A stretch of 64,000 nt of DNA from Acidovorax sp. NCPPB 3576. GTDB lineage: Bacteria; Pseudomonadota; Gammaproteobacteria; Burkholderiales; Burkholderiaceae_C. The stretch's first letter is position 1. Every line of letters starts with the position of its first letter. Location: the NCBI RefSeq assembly GCF_028473605.1, contig NZ_CP097267.1:3774501-3838500 (forward strand). Reading direction: 5' to 3'. Both the position numbers and the translations under genes were made by a program. Shown piece by piece: positions 55,648 through 64,000 of the stretch. A model generated the notes under the pieces. It was not told the origin of the DNA. It saw nothing but the letters and a program-made list of their open reading frames with translations, and did no database searches.

Positions 55648-57003
55648 ATGATCACTCGCCTTCGCCCCTCCACGCCCCCTCCACTGCCCGGCATGCTGGC
55701 CCGGCAGATGGGCATTGCCGTGCGCGCCTATGGCCGCCGCGCGGGACTGCTGCGCCCGGCCTACACGGTCCGGGCCCTCAAGGCCGTCGATCAGCGGCTG
55801 GACGCGCTGATGGACGTCTGCCGCTACTACGGCATGGCCTGCCTGGACGAGGCAGCCTCCGTGGAGGCACAGGCGCAGGCCCGTCCCGAAGAAATCGCGG
55901 GCGCGGCCTTCGTGCGCATCGCGCTCGCGGAGCGGTATGAGCCCGACGCGTCCGTTCGCCTGGATCGGATTGCCGGCATGCTCGTGGCGCAACCCGTGGC
56001 CGTTCGGGATGCCCTGTGGTTCTATGCCGCACCGGATACCTGCGGCCACCTTCTGGCGTCGGACGACGCGCAACTGCTGGCGTGCGGCGTGGAGCTTGCG
56101 GGGCGGCTCGCATTGCCAGAGCACATCGCCGCGGTCCATGCGGCAGCGGGGCGCGGGGCGGACCAGGACGCCTGCCTGCTGGCCTGTGCGCGCATGGGGC
56201 ATGTACCACCCCGGGCCGAAGAGCGCTGGAAAGCCGTGCTGCAGGGCCAGGACCTTGCCCGGCAGATCACCACGCTGCAGGCCCTGGGCGTGATGGGCGG
56301 ACACCGGCTGCAGCCGGAACTGAGCCGCTACATCGAGCGCATCACCGCCGCAGACGGACCCAGCGACCAGTCGCACCCGGTGGGCTGGGCCGCTGCGGCC
56401 GATGCAGCGCTGGCGCTGTGGACCGCGCGCGAACCCGACGCGGCCCTGGGCGCCATCTTGAAAGGGCTTCGGGTTCCCAACGACACCGCATTGCGGGTGG
56501 TGGCCCTCACGGGACGCATCGACGGGCTGCTGCCGGTGCTCGACTTCATCGAGCGGCAAGACCGGCCCGTGGAGGCCGGTGAGCGCGGCGTGCTGCAGCT
56601 GGTGTTCGGGCACTTGCCGGGTGAACTGGTGAACACCCAAGGCACCGGCGCCGAGCGCAAGCGGGCATTGCGCGCCTTCGCCTGCAAAGTGTTCGCGGCC
56701 AACGGGTGTGCCGGGCTGGAGCCGGACCACATCACCCACTGGACAGATCCCGCACTCAAGGATCGCCTTTGGGCGCTCGGTGCCATCCGCATGCGCTCGG
56801 GCCAGCCGATCACGCAGACCCATCGCCTGACGCAGGCCTTCGACGTCGGGCATGCGCTGCGCAGCTGGCTTTACGTGGAGCATGCCGCGGTCACCCACCG
56901 CTCCTTTCCGCTATCCCACGAAGACCTTGCCGCCCGCCAGATGGCCGCGGTGGAAACAGTGCAGTTGGTGGCCAGCCTGCAAGCCGATCCGCCACCGCCA
57001 TGA
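55648..57003 (+). CDS. TIGR02270-like helical-repeat T6SS accessory protein
   Basis: A 451-residue, Ala/Leu-rich, all-helical protein, reminiscent of HEAT repeats (DALWFYAAPDTCGHLLASDD; LQALGVMGGHRLQPELSRYI). It matches, as far as I recall, the TIGR02270 family that occurs in T6SS cargo operons next to DUF2169 genes. Its role is unknown but is likely assembly or loading of the effector. ATG at 55648; four-base ATGA overlap with the next gene. Confidence 0.7.
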   Translation: MITRLRPSTPPPLPGMLARQMGIAVRAYGRRAGLLRPAYTVRALKAVDQRLDALMDVCRYYGMACLDEAASVEAQAQARPEEIAGAAFVRIALAERYEPDASVRLDRIAGMLVAQPVAVRDALWFYAAPDTCGHLLASDDAQLLACGVELAGRLALPEHIAAVHAAAGRGADQDACLLACARMGHVPPRAEERWKAVLQGQDLARQITTLQALGVMGGHRLQPELSRYIERITAADGPSDQSHPVGWAAAADAALALWTAREPDAALGAILKGLRVPNDTALRVVALTGRIDGLLPVLDFIERQDRPVEAGERGVLQLVFGHLPGELVNTQGTGAERKRALRAFACKVFAANGCAGLEPDHITHWTDPALKDRLWALGAIRMRSGQPITQTHRLTQAFDVGHALRSWLYVEHAAVTHRSFPLSHEDLAARQMAAVETVQLVASLQADPPPP

Positions 57004-58142
57004 CGTGCCCGGTCCTCAACCACACGCCGTTCCGTGCGCAGGTGTTTCCGCACCAGGACGCCGAGCGGCGCAACACGGCGCTGCTGATCGTCAAGGGAAC
57101 GTGGCAACTGTCTGGGGCGGCAGGCCTGCCGCCCCGGCTCGCGGCGGCACAGGACCAGGCCGCCATTTTTCGGGAGGGTGTGCGGCAAACGTTGGGCAGC
57201 CTGCCCCTGGAGGCAGCACAGGCTGCCGCCATCGCACCTCGCCAGCATGAAGTCTGGACCTGCCTGGAGACCGAGTACGTGCCGCCCAAGCCGTGCTTCG
57301 ATCTGATCGTGAATGGCTGGGCCGTCGCACCGCAAGGGCGGCCCGTCGCAAGAATCGACGCTGCGGTGGATTACCTGGCCCATGGCGCATCGCAGCGCCT
57401 GATCGAACTGCGGGCCTTTGCGCCACGCGCCTGGTTGCCCGAACTGGGGGCCATCGGCAGGCTGCGGGCCTCCGGTGAAGCCACGGCATCGCGCATCCCT
57501 CTCCTGCGCCCCTTTGCCTTCGGCGGACAGGAGAAAGACCCGCAGACCGGCCAGGTGCATGCCTTCGAGCGCAACCCGGAGGGCATGGGCTACTACCGCA
57601 GCGCCGCAGCCGCCAAAGGCGCACCGCTGCCGTGGATCGAACCGCTGGACCGCTCCCTGGCGTCGTGGGACGACACCCTGGAGCCCCTGGCCCTCGGCCA
57701 CGTGCCGCCCCACCACCTTCCACGCCGTGCCTTGCAAGGCACGTTCGGCGACACCTGGCAATCGACCCGTGCGCCCGACCTGCCCGAAGATTTCGATCCG
57801 CGCCACCACAACGCTGCGCCCGATGCGCTGCAGCTGCGCGAGCCCCCCCGACCGGGCCACACCCTGGCCCTGCATGGCATGTCGGAAGAAGGCCCGCTGT
57901 GTTTCACGTGGCCGCAACTGGCACTGACCGTGCAGGCGGAGACCGCAGGCGGCACATTGCTGCCTCCGCAGGAACTGCGTTGGGACACGCTGCTGGTGGA
58001 CACCGAGGCCCGGCGCGCCTCGCTGCTGTGGCGCGCAGTGATCGTGCCGCCCGCGCTGGAGCGGATCGGCCTGGCCCATGTCACGGCCCAAGCCCGCGCG
58101 CCGCGTGCCGCCCCTTCGGCCGCCGCCATCACCCCGTCTTGA
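57000..58142 (+). CDS. DUF2169-family T6SS effector adaptor
   Basis: A 380-residue protein. Typical DUF2169 segments are VKGTWQLSGAAGLPP (usually vkgTf...), CFDLIVNGWAVAPQG, the RPFAFGGQEKDP region and YYRSAAAAKGAPLPWIE, near the conserved NPxGxG-like turn (NPEGMGYY). DUF2169 proteins act as chaperones/adaptors that link PAAR- or RHS-type effectors to VgrG. Its position between vgrG and the rhs gene fits that role. Confidence 0.82.
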   Translation: MTCPVLNHTPFRAQVFPHQDAERRNTALLIVKGTWQLSGAAGLPPRLAAAQDQAAIFREGVRQTLGSLPLEAAQAAAIAPRQHEVWTCLETEYVPPKPCFDLIVNGWAVAPQGRPVARIDAAVDYLAHGASQRLIELRAFAPRAWLPELGAIGRLRASGEATASRIPLLRPFAFGGQEKDPQTGQVHAFERNPEGMGYYRSAAAAKGAPLPWIEPLDRSLASWDDTLEPLALGHVPPHHLPRRALQGTFGDTWQSTRAPDLPEDFDPRHHNAAPDALQLREPPRPGHTLALHGMSEEGPLCFTWPQLALTVQAETAGGTLLPPQELRWDTLLVDTEARRASLLWRAVIVPPALERIGLAHVTAQARAPRAAPSAAAITPS

Positions 58143-58153
58143 ATCGCTTCGAC

Positions 58154-59347
58154 ATGCCCACCCCTTCCATGGCCTTCGCCACTTCAGCCACTCCAGCCGC
58201 ACCAGGTCTTTGGCACATCGCGCACGCCGGCGCCATCACCTCGGTCGGCACCAGCGCCTGGCAGTCCGCAGCGTCCTGGGTGGGTTTGCAAAAACGGTTC
58301 CAAAAAAAAATCCACCCCGGCGTCGGCACCCAGGCGATCACGACCGCTCCGTGCCCGGAGATCACGGTGGGCCAAGCGGGCATCGCCCGGCTGCTCGGCG
58401 CGGCGCTGGCCGACATGGTGTCGTCGATGACCGGGCAGGAGAACGACCCCGCACGGATCGCGCCCAACCGCATCGCGCTGGCCCTGCCCGAGCGGCTGAG
58501 CGACAGCGAAGGCACCGATCTTTGGCAGCAGGCCCTGGCCGAACTCGGGCGTTGGGCCGGCCCTGCGGCCAGCGCAACGCTCGGTGCCGTGCCGAGCCGC
58601 TTCGTTCGCGGCGGGCACACGGCAGGCTTTGCCGCACTGCAGGCCCTCGGCCCTTGCGATCCGGCGCGCGGCGCGGCACTGCTGATGGCCGTGGACAGCC
58701 TGCTGGACACCGCCACCCTGCAAGACGGCTATGGCCGGGGCGCACTGCTGACAGAACGCAATGCCGATGGAGGCATCGCCAGCGAAGCCGCCGCCGCGCT
58801 CTGGCTGCAACCCGCCCCGGACACACGGGACGCCACCGGCCGCGGGCTGGTGCTGCACCCGCCCGCGCTGGCAACGAATGCCACCGCGCATCGCCGCCCC
58901 CAACAAGCCCCGGAGCCCGAGGCGCTGCAGCAGGCCATGCGCTCTGCCCTGAGCCATGCCCGCTGGCAGGCAGACAACGTGGGCTACACCGTCTCGGACT
59001 TCGATGGGTCCACCTGGCGCGCCATGGCGCAGATTCCCGCACGGGGCCGAGTGGCGCAGGGATGGGACCCCATCGACTGGGAGCCCGCCGCCGTGATCGG
59101 CCAGGTCGGTGCCGCCACGGGCCCGGTGCACTGGGCACTCGCGGCGCAGCGGGTGCGCCACGACGCACGCGCGCCCAACTCCATCCTGTCGTGGGCACTG
59201 GACGAAGGCACCGCCGCTGCCGCCATCGCGCTGGAGCGAACCATCGGCACCACGGCACCCACGCAAGGGCGCCCCGGGGCGCAAAGCCCCGGCACGGGCG
59301 CAGCGGCACCGACCTACTCGGCCCGCTTTCTCCAAAACAAGATTTGA
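58154..59347 (+). CDS. Thiolase/ketosynthase-fold-like protein of the T6SS cargo operon
   Basis: A 397-residue protein with a start (LWHIAHAGAITSVGTSAWQS) that parallels ketosynthase-like proteins repeatedly seen beside DUF2169 genes (ITGxGxVTxxG...). Ala/Gly-rich core segments such as RGAALLMAVDSLLDTATLQD resemble the thiolase fold. A canonical Cys-His-His/Asn active site is not evident, so a catalytic role is uncertain. A run of nine A residues (58302-58310) lies at codons 50-53 and could slip. The next gene begins 24 bp downstream. Confidence 0.65.
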   Translation: MPTPSMAFATSATPAAPGLWHIAHAGAITSVGTSAWQSAASWVGLQKRFQKKIHPGVGTQAITTAPCPEITVGQAGIARLLGAALADMVSSMTGQENDPARIAPNRIALALPERLSDSEGTDLWQQALAELGRWAGPAASATLGAVPSRFVRGGHTAGFAALQALGPCDPARGAALLMAVDSLLDTATLQDGYGRGALLTERNADGGIASEAAAALWLQPAPDTRDATGRGLVLHPPALATNATAHRRPQQAPEPEALQQAMRSALSHARWQADNVGYTVSDFDGSTWRAMAQIPARGRVAQGWDPIDWEPAAVIGQVGAATGPVHWALAAQRVRHDARAPNSILSWALDEGTAAAAIALERTIGTTAPTQGRPGAQSPGTGAAAPTYSARFLQNKI

Positions 59348-59370
59348 ACGATTGCACAGGGAGTTAACGC

Positions 59371-62300
59371 ATGGGCACGCACATATTCAGCGGAGGAGAT
59401 GGCGCGATCACGCAGGTGGCCAACGGCTGGACATTCGATCCGGCCACGCCCGTCAAGCTCAAGACCAGCGGCCAGCAGGGCGTGGCCTGGCACAGCAACA
59501 ACAGCGCCGCCATCCGCATCCCGCTGGGCACCATCAAGGAGCACGGCACCGACATGTCCAACCGCTACGGCGCCATGGACCAGGGCCAGCACGATCCCTC
59601 CAGCGTGATCGTGGGCTGGTTCACCAACGTGCGTGACCACGTGAACCAGCACGTCACCTACGTCAAATCCGTGGTGCACGAGGCCGGCGAGATGGTCGTC
59701 AATGGCGTGACCACCCTCACCAACGCCATCCTGGTCCGGCTCTCGCCAGAGACCCAGAAGATGATCGACAACGCCGGCAAGGTGTTGAAAGGCATGGAGG
59801 CCCGCCACTTCGGCCAGGCGGCGCAGGAAGAGGTCGATGCGATCCTGGAGATGCTCAAGGACCCGTCCACCTACGTGGGCCTGGGCGTGTCGATTGCGGC
59901 CACGGCCGTGCAGGGCGTGCCGATCATCGGCCAGATCGCCGGCGGCGCCGTGATGGCCGACCGCGTGGTGGGCACCGGCCAGGCGGCCGTGCAGGCGGCC
60001 GAGGAGATCCGCTCCATCACCGAGACCTGGGGTTCGGAGATGACCCCCGAGCAGCTGGAGGCGGCCCGCGTGCGCCTGGCCAAGTGGCTGCTGGGCAGCG
60101 GCGCGGCCTTGCTGGCCGCGATCGCGGGCAAGCGCTTCAAGCGCAAGACGCAGACCGAGGGCAAGAACGACACGCACCCCACCACGGAGCACAGCAACCG
60201 CAATAACCCCAATGGCAAGGGACCGTGCGAGTTTTGCGCCACGGGCGGGCCGGTCATCCTCTCCAGCGGCCAGAAGCTCATGGACGAGACCGACTTCACC
60301 CTGGCCGGCCCCATTCCCCTGGTCTGGCGCCGCCGCTACCGCTCCGGGCTCGCCGAGGATGGCCCCTGGGGGCGCGGCTGGAGCCATCCGGTGGCGCAGG
60401 AGCTGCGCCTGTCCGCCGACGGCATGGTGCTGCTGGACGAGGCGGGCCGCCATGTGCCGCTGCCCCACGTCGCCGTGGGCGGCGAGTGGTTCGATCCTTA
60501 CGAGAAGTTCACCGTGCGCCATCCGCAAGATGGCCTTTGGGTCATCGCGCACAAGGGGGGCGTGGAGCACCACTACCGCCAGCAGGTGCCCGAGCAGTGG
60601 CGCCTGCCCCTGGCCCGGCTGCAGGATGCGAACGGCAATGCGGTTGCGCTGCACTGGGCGGCGGGTGATGCGGATGCCGCCACGGGCGAGGGGCTGACCT
60701 GGAGCGCCCGGCAAGCGCGCGAGCAGGCCATGGCCGATGGCACGGAGCATGGCGCCGCCAGTGCGGGAGCGTTCTCCTCCCCCTTCTCGCTGCCGCGCCT
60801 GATCGGCCTGTCCGATTCGGCGGGACGTCAATTGCGCCTGTCCTGGACACCGCCCACGGCCGATGCACTGCCCACCGACCCGCTGGGGGGCGCACGCCTG
60901 GCCGCCGTCGAGCTGCTGGCGCCCGGCCAGTCCGCGCCCCAGGTGCTGGCCCGCTATGCCTATGACGCGCAGGGCCAGCTCGTCGCCACGCACCACGGCG
61001 ACCTGCCCTACCGCCAGTACGCCTGGCGCTCGGGCGTGCTGGTGGGCTACCGCAAGGCCAGCGGCCACCGCTACTTCGCCCAGTACGACGCGGAAGGCCC
61101 GCAAGGGCGCGTGCTGCGCTCCTGGTGCGCCGATGCGCCCGTGCCCGGCCAGGACGACGACCGCTTCGCCTACCTGCCGCACGAACGCATCACCCGCCAC
61201 ACCGACGGCCTGGGCCGCGTGACGGCCTACCACTGGGATGCGCGCTTCAACATCGTGGCCACCGTCACCGCAGAGGGCACGCCCGAGGAAGTGCGCGAGG
61301 AAACGCCGTTCGATGCCACCGGAACGCCCCGGGGCAGCACCGACCCGCTGGGCCGGCGCACCACGCTGCGCCACGACGCGCGCGGCAATCTCACGCAGAT
61401 CACCAATGCCCTGGGGCAGTCCACATCGCTGCAGTACAACGCGATGGACCTGGTGACCACGCTGCGCGATGCCATGGGCTTCGAGTGGCGGCGCACTTAC
61501 GACCGGCACGGCAATCTGGTGCAGATGACCGATCCGCTGGGGCAGGAGACGGCGTACCGGTACGACGGCCTGGGCCGGCCAGTGGAAGTCATCGATGCCA
61601 AGGGCGGCACCAAGCAATTGCGCTGGGATCAGGCGGGCAATCTGGTGGCCTACACCGACTGCTCGGGCCGCACGACACGCTTTGCCTACGACGCGATGGG
61701 GCAGCTGGTGCAGCGTACCGATGCGCTGGGGCAGGCAACGCGCTACACCTACGACAGCGCGGGCCGGCTCGTCCATGTGGCCGAGCCCGGCACGGACAGC
61801 GCCACCGCCTTGCACCAGTACACCTGGAACGGCGAAGGCCACCTGCTGGCCTATACCGATCCGATGGGCGCCACGACCCGCTACACCTACGACGGCGTGG
61901 GCCGCCCCCTGACCCGCATCGACGCAGCCGGCAGAAGTTTGGCCTACCACTACGACCGCGCGGGCCGCCTGATCGCCCTGGACAACGAGAACCGCGCACA
62001 GACCACCTTCCGCTACAACCTGCGCGACCAGCTCACCGACGAGATCGGCTTCGATGGCCGCTGGCAGCGCTACGTGTACAACGCCGCCAGCGAGTTGACT
62101 CACCTGATCGAAGCCGGCGGCAGCGAGGCCGGGCCGGGCAAGGTGACGCACTTCGAGCGCGATGCGCTGGGCCGGCTGCTGGCCAAGCGATCGGCGGGGT
62201 CGAATGGCGAGGCGGTCGATGAAACGATCTATCGCTACGACGCGCTGGGCCGACTCACGCAGGCGAACAATGGCGCTGCCCACCTTGCATTCGCCTATGA

Positions 62301-63966
62301 CCCTTTGGGGCAGTTGCTTAACGAAACGCAAACGCTCATCGGCCAGGGTGGCCCTGGCCTGCCGCCACGCACAGGCCGCGCCGCAACGGCCGGCCGGCAG
62401 GATATGCAGCGCAGCTTGCGCCACCAATACGACGCGCTGGGCAACCGCACGCAGACCCTGCTGCCCGATGGGCGCACGCTGAACTGGCTGTTCTATGGCT
62501 CCGGCCACCTGCACCAGATCAACATCGCCCAGCCCGGACAGGAAGGCGCGCACGAGGTCATCGCCGATATGGAGCGCGATGCCCTTCACCGCGAGATCGA
62601 GCGCAGCCAAGGGGTGGCATCGAGTCAATACGAGTACGACCCGGCTGGGCGGCTTGTCCACCATCGCGCCGGTCACCGAGCCAGCGGCAATCTCGCGGCG
62701 CAGCCGGTGCTGGAGCGGGCCTACGCCTATGACCTCTCAGGGCAACTGGTGGCCCGGGGCGACACGTTGCGCGGGCGCCAGGACTTCCGCTACGACCCCA
62801 CGGGCCGCATCCTGGCCGCGTTACCCGGGGCAGGCAGCCATCAGCCGCGAGAGCTGTTCGCGTTCGACCCGGCAGGCAACCTGCTCGATGGCGACGAGGC
62901 GCAGGTCGGGCGGCAAAGCAGCAGTGGCGCCAGGGCCGGCCTGGGCGTGGTGGGCGACAACCGCCTGCGCTTCTATCAAGACATGCACTTCGAGTACGAC
63001 GTGCACGGCAATGTGACCAAGCGCACGCGGGGCAATCAGAAAGGCGGCAACGCCAGCGTCACGACGCTGCGATGGAATGCAAACCATCAATTGGTCGAAG
63101 CCATCACAGAACGCCATGGCGTGACGCAGACCACCCGCTATGCCTACGACGCGCTGGGGCGGCGGGTGTCGAAAGCGGACTCCTTCGGCACCACGCACTT
63201 CCTGTGGGATGGCGACCTGATGGTGCACAGCCAGCGCGGGGGCAAGGAGGCGCTGTTCGTGTACGAGCCCGACAGCTTTGTGCCGCTGGCCAGCATCCAA
63301 GGCACCGAAGAAAGCCGGCGCACCTACTGGTACCAGTGCGACCAGATCGGGGCGCCGCTGGAGTTGACGGATGCCCAGGGGCGCATCGCCTGGGCGGCGG
63401 ATTACAAGGTCTGGGGGGAAGCCACGCTGCGGGCGGTGGCGAGGACGGGCACCGATGACGGTCCTGCCCGGCGCCGCATTGGATACGGGCCAGGACTGCA
63501 TGAGGGCGACAGTGCCAGCGGCCGTTCATCCGCCCCGCCGCCCATCGAGCAGCCGTTTCGGTTTCAGGGTCAGCAGTTCGATGAAGAGACGGGGCTTCAT
63601 TACAACCGCTTCCGGTACTACGATCCGGCTGTGGGGCGTTTTGTTAGCCAAGATCCCATTGGCTTAGGAGGTGGATCAAACCTATTTCAATATGCGCCTA
63701 ATGCATTAATTTGGCTCGATCCTTGGGGACTTGCGAAATCTGGTCGATGGGAAAAAGTTGGCCAAGGCAGAGTTCGGATTGATCCCCCGCACGTAGAAAA
63801 CACCAATCAACAGACGCATGCTCACTGCCAATGTCCATCAAGAAAAAAAGAAATAGTTATTAATAAAGATGGATCACAAAGCCATGGATCAAGAGGCGAT
63901 ACATCAGATTTAACAAGAGCCGAAAAGAAATACCTTAAAGATAAAGGTTTTAATATTAATGACTAA
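59371..63966 (+). CDS. RHS-repeat polymorphic toxin with short AT-rich C-terminal toxin domain
   Basis: A 1531-residue T6SS effector. The N-terminal ~280 residues have two predicted membrane-helix regions (~166-200, ~245-258) and no recognisable PAAR motif. Next is a DUF6531 domain (CEFCATGGPVILSSGQKLMD; ETDFTLAGPIPLVWRRRY), then a long YD-repeat shell (many GRxxxxxYDxxG units). The RHS core ends RYYDPAVGRFVSQDPIGL and LDPWGL; the DPWGL marks the usual self-cleavage boundary after residue ~1454. The last 77 residues (63733-63963) are a lower-GC toxin tip (RVRIDPPHVEN; THAHCQC; GSQSHGSRGD) with clustered His, which fits a nuclease but is unassigned. Its last eight bases overlap the next ORF. 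Confidence 0.9.
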   Translation: MGTHIFSGGDGAITQVANGWTFDPATPVKLKTSGQQGVAWHSNNSAAIRIPLGTIKEHGTDMSNRYGAMDQGQHDPSSVIVGWFTNVRDHVNQHVTYVKSVVHEAGEMVVNGVTTLTNAILVRLSPETQKMIDNAGKVLKGMEARHFGQAAQEEVDAILEMLKDPSTYVGLGVSIAATAVQGVPIIGQIAGGAVMADRVVGTGQAAVQAAEEIRSITETWGSEMTPEQLEAARVRLAKWLLGSGAALLAAIAGKRFKRKTQTEGKNDTHPTTEHSNRNNPNGKGPCEFCATGGPVILSSGQKLMDETDFTLAGPIPLVWRRRYRSGLAEDGPWGRGWSHPVAQELRLSADGMVLLDEAGRHVPLPHVAVGGEWFDPYEKFTVRHPQDGLWVIAHKGGVEHHYRQQVPEQWRLPLARLQDANGNAVALHWAAGDADAATGEGLTWSARQAREQAMADGTEHGAASAGAFSSPFSLPRLIGLSDSAGRQLRLSWTPPTADALPTDPLGGARLAAVELLAPGQSAPQVLARYAYDAQGQLVATHHGDLPYRQYAWRSGVLVGYRKASGHRYFAQYDAEGPQGRVLRSWCADAPVPGQDDDRFAYLPHERITRHTDGLGRVTAYHWDARFNIVATVTAEGTPEEVREETPFDATGTPRGSTDPLGRRTTLRHDARGNLTQITNALGQSTSLQYNAMDLVTTLRDAMGFEWRRTYDRHGNLVQMTDPLGQETAYRYDGLGRPVEVIDAKGGTKQLRWDQAGNLVAYTDCSGRTTRFAYDAMGQLVQRTDALGQATRYTYDSAGRLVHVAEPGTDSATALHQYTWNGEGHLLAYTDPMGATTRYTYDGVGRPLTRIDAAGRSLAYHYDRAGRLIALDNENRAQTTFRYNLRDQLTDEIGFDGRWQRYVYNAASELTHLIEAGGSEAGPGKVTHFERDALGRLLAKRSAGSNGEAVDETIYRYDALGRLTQANNGAAHLAFAYDPLGQLLNETQTLIGQGGPGLPPRTGRAATAGRQDMQRSLRHQYDALGNRTQTLLPDGRTLNWLFYGSGHLHQINIAQPGQEGAHEVIADMERDALHREIERSQGVASSQYEYDPAGRLVHHRAGHRASGNLAAQPVLERAYAYDLSGQLVARGDTLRGRQDFRYDPTGRILAALPGAGSHQPRELFAFDPAGNLLDGDEAQVGRQSSSGARAGLGVVGDNRLRFYQDMHFEYDVHGNVTKRTRGNQKGGNASVTTLRWNANHQLVEAITERHGVTQTTRYAYDALGRRVSKADSFGTTHFLWDGDLMVHSQRGGKEALFVYEPDSFVPLASIQGTEESRRTYWYQCDQIGAPLELTDAQGRIAWAADYKVWGEATLRAVARTGTDDGPARRRIGYGPGLHEGDSASGRSSAPPPIEQPFRFQGQQFDEETGLHYNRFRYYDPAVGRFVSQDPIGLGGGSNLFQYAPNALIWLDPWGLAKSGRWEKVGQGRVRIDPPHVENTNQQTHAHCQCPSRKKEIVINKDGSQSHGSRGDTSDLTRAEKKYLKDKGFNIND

Positions 63967-64000
63967 GCTACCCTCATTCAAAGCAACTGCCACCGAGAAA
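63959..64000 (+). CDS. Probable immunity gene, 5' end only
   Basis: An ATG at 63959 overlaps the end of the rhs gene in another frame and reads MTKLPSFKATATEK to the edge of the window. AAAGG lies about ten bases upstream. A small gene overlapping or hugging the 3' end of a polymorphic toxin is almost always its cognate immunity gene. Base composition is AT-rich like the toxin tip, so the two probably moved together. Confidence 0.55.
   Translation, partial: MTKLPSFKATATEK

Noticed and set aside
59371..60200. PAAR domain at the start of the RHS protein
   Set aside because: The N-terminus lacks PAAR motifs and the Cys/His zinc ligands; a separate PAAR protein may be encoded outside the window.

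Overview
The window is GC-rich, gene-dense DNA with the codon bias and gene content of a betaproteobacterium of the Comamonadaceae. Four scattered genes look like type III secretion effectors. Three of them sit behind textbook plant-inducible-promoter (PIP) boxes, the binding motif of HrpX-type regulators, and a type VI secretion (T6SS) cluster closes the window. This combination points to a plant-associated Acidovorax/Paracidovorax (the avenae/citrulli group). The genus is inferred from recalled family knowledge, not from a search.

Layout. 1-10.6 kb: end of a GH18 glycosidase, a TPR-methyltransferase, a dctPQM-type TRAP transporter, an HNH nuclease, then ribF-ileS-lspA. 10.6-19 kb: a HopX/XopE-like effector (minus strand), a LacI regulator heading a five-gene operon (ABC importer plus metallophosphoesterase), and a second effector-like gene on the minus strand. 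19-24.5 kb: Na/Pi cotransporter, ArsC-like protein, ribosome hibernation factor, a small ORF, and a divergent BASS transporter/LysR pair. 24.5-26.6 kb: a repeat-containing effector gene broken by an exact 19-bp tandem duplication. 26.6-40 kb: Nudix/quinone oxidoreductase pair, EamA transporter, a periplasmic binding protein coupled to a GGDEF-EAL protein, CorA, a phosphoesterase, a lipid kinase, a PAP2 phosphatase, an MFS exporter and a haloacid dehalogenase. 40-42 kb: an ADP-ribosyltransferase-like effector with an acylation signal, and a degenerate cyclase-PilZ protein. 42-49 kb: urtABCDE urea/amide ABC importer, with a ~620-bp nested inverted repeat between urtD and urtE. 49-52.5 kb: dctA, an HDOD protein and an SGNH hydrolase. 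52.6-64 kb: vgrG, DUF6484, TIGR02270-like, DUF2169-like, thiolase-fold-like, a 1531-residue RHS toxin and the first codons of a probable immunity gene.

How the genes work together. The effector genes are single-gene transcription units scattered among housekeeping genes, apparently tied together by a shared promoter architecture: two TTCG half-sites, then a YANNNT -10 element 30-31 bp downstream. The T6SS cluster looks like one co-directional cargo operon: the VgrG spike, a spike accessory protein, three probable loading/assembly proteins, then a polymorphic RHS toxin whose short AT-rich tail overlaps its presumed immunity gene. Uptake is well represented: TRAP and DctA for organic acids, Urt for urea, and an ABC system coupled to a phosphodiesterase-like enzyme. 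No rRNA, tRNA, CRISPR array, insertion sequence or integrase was seen.
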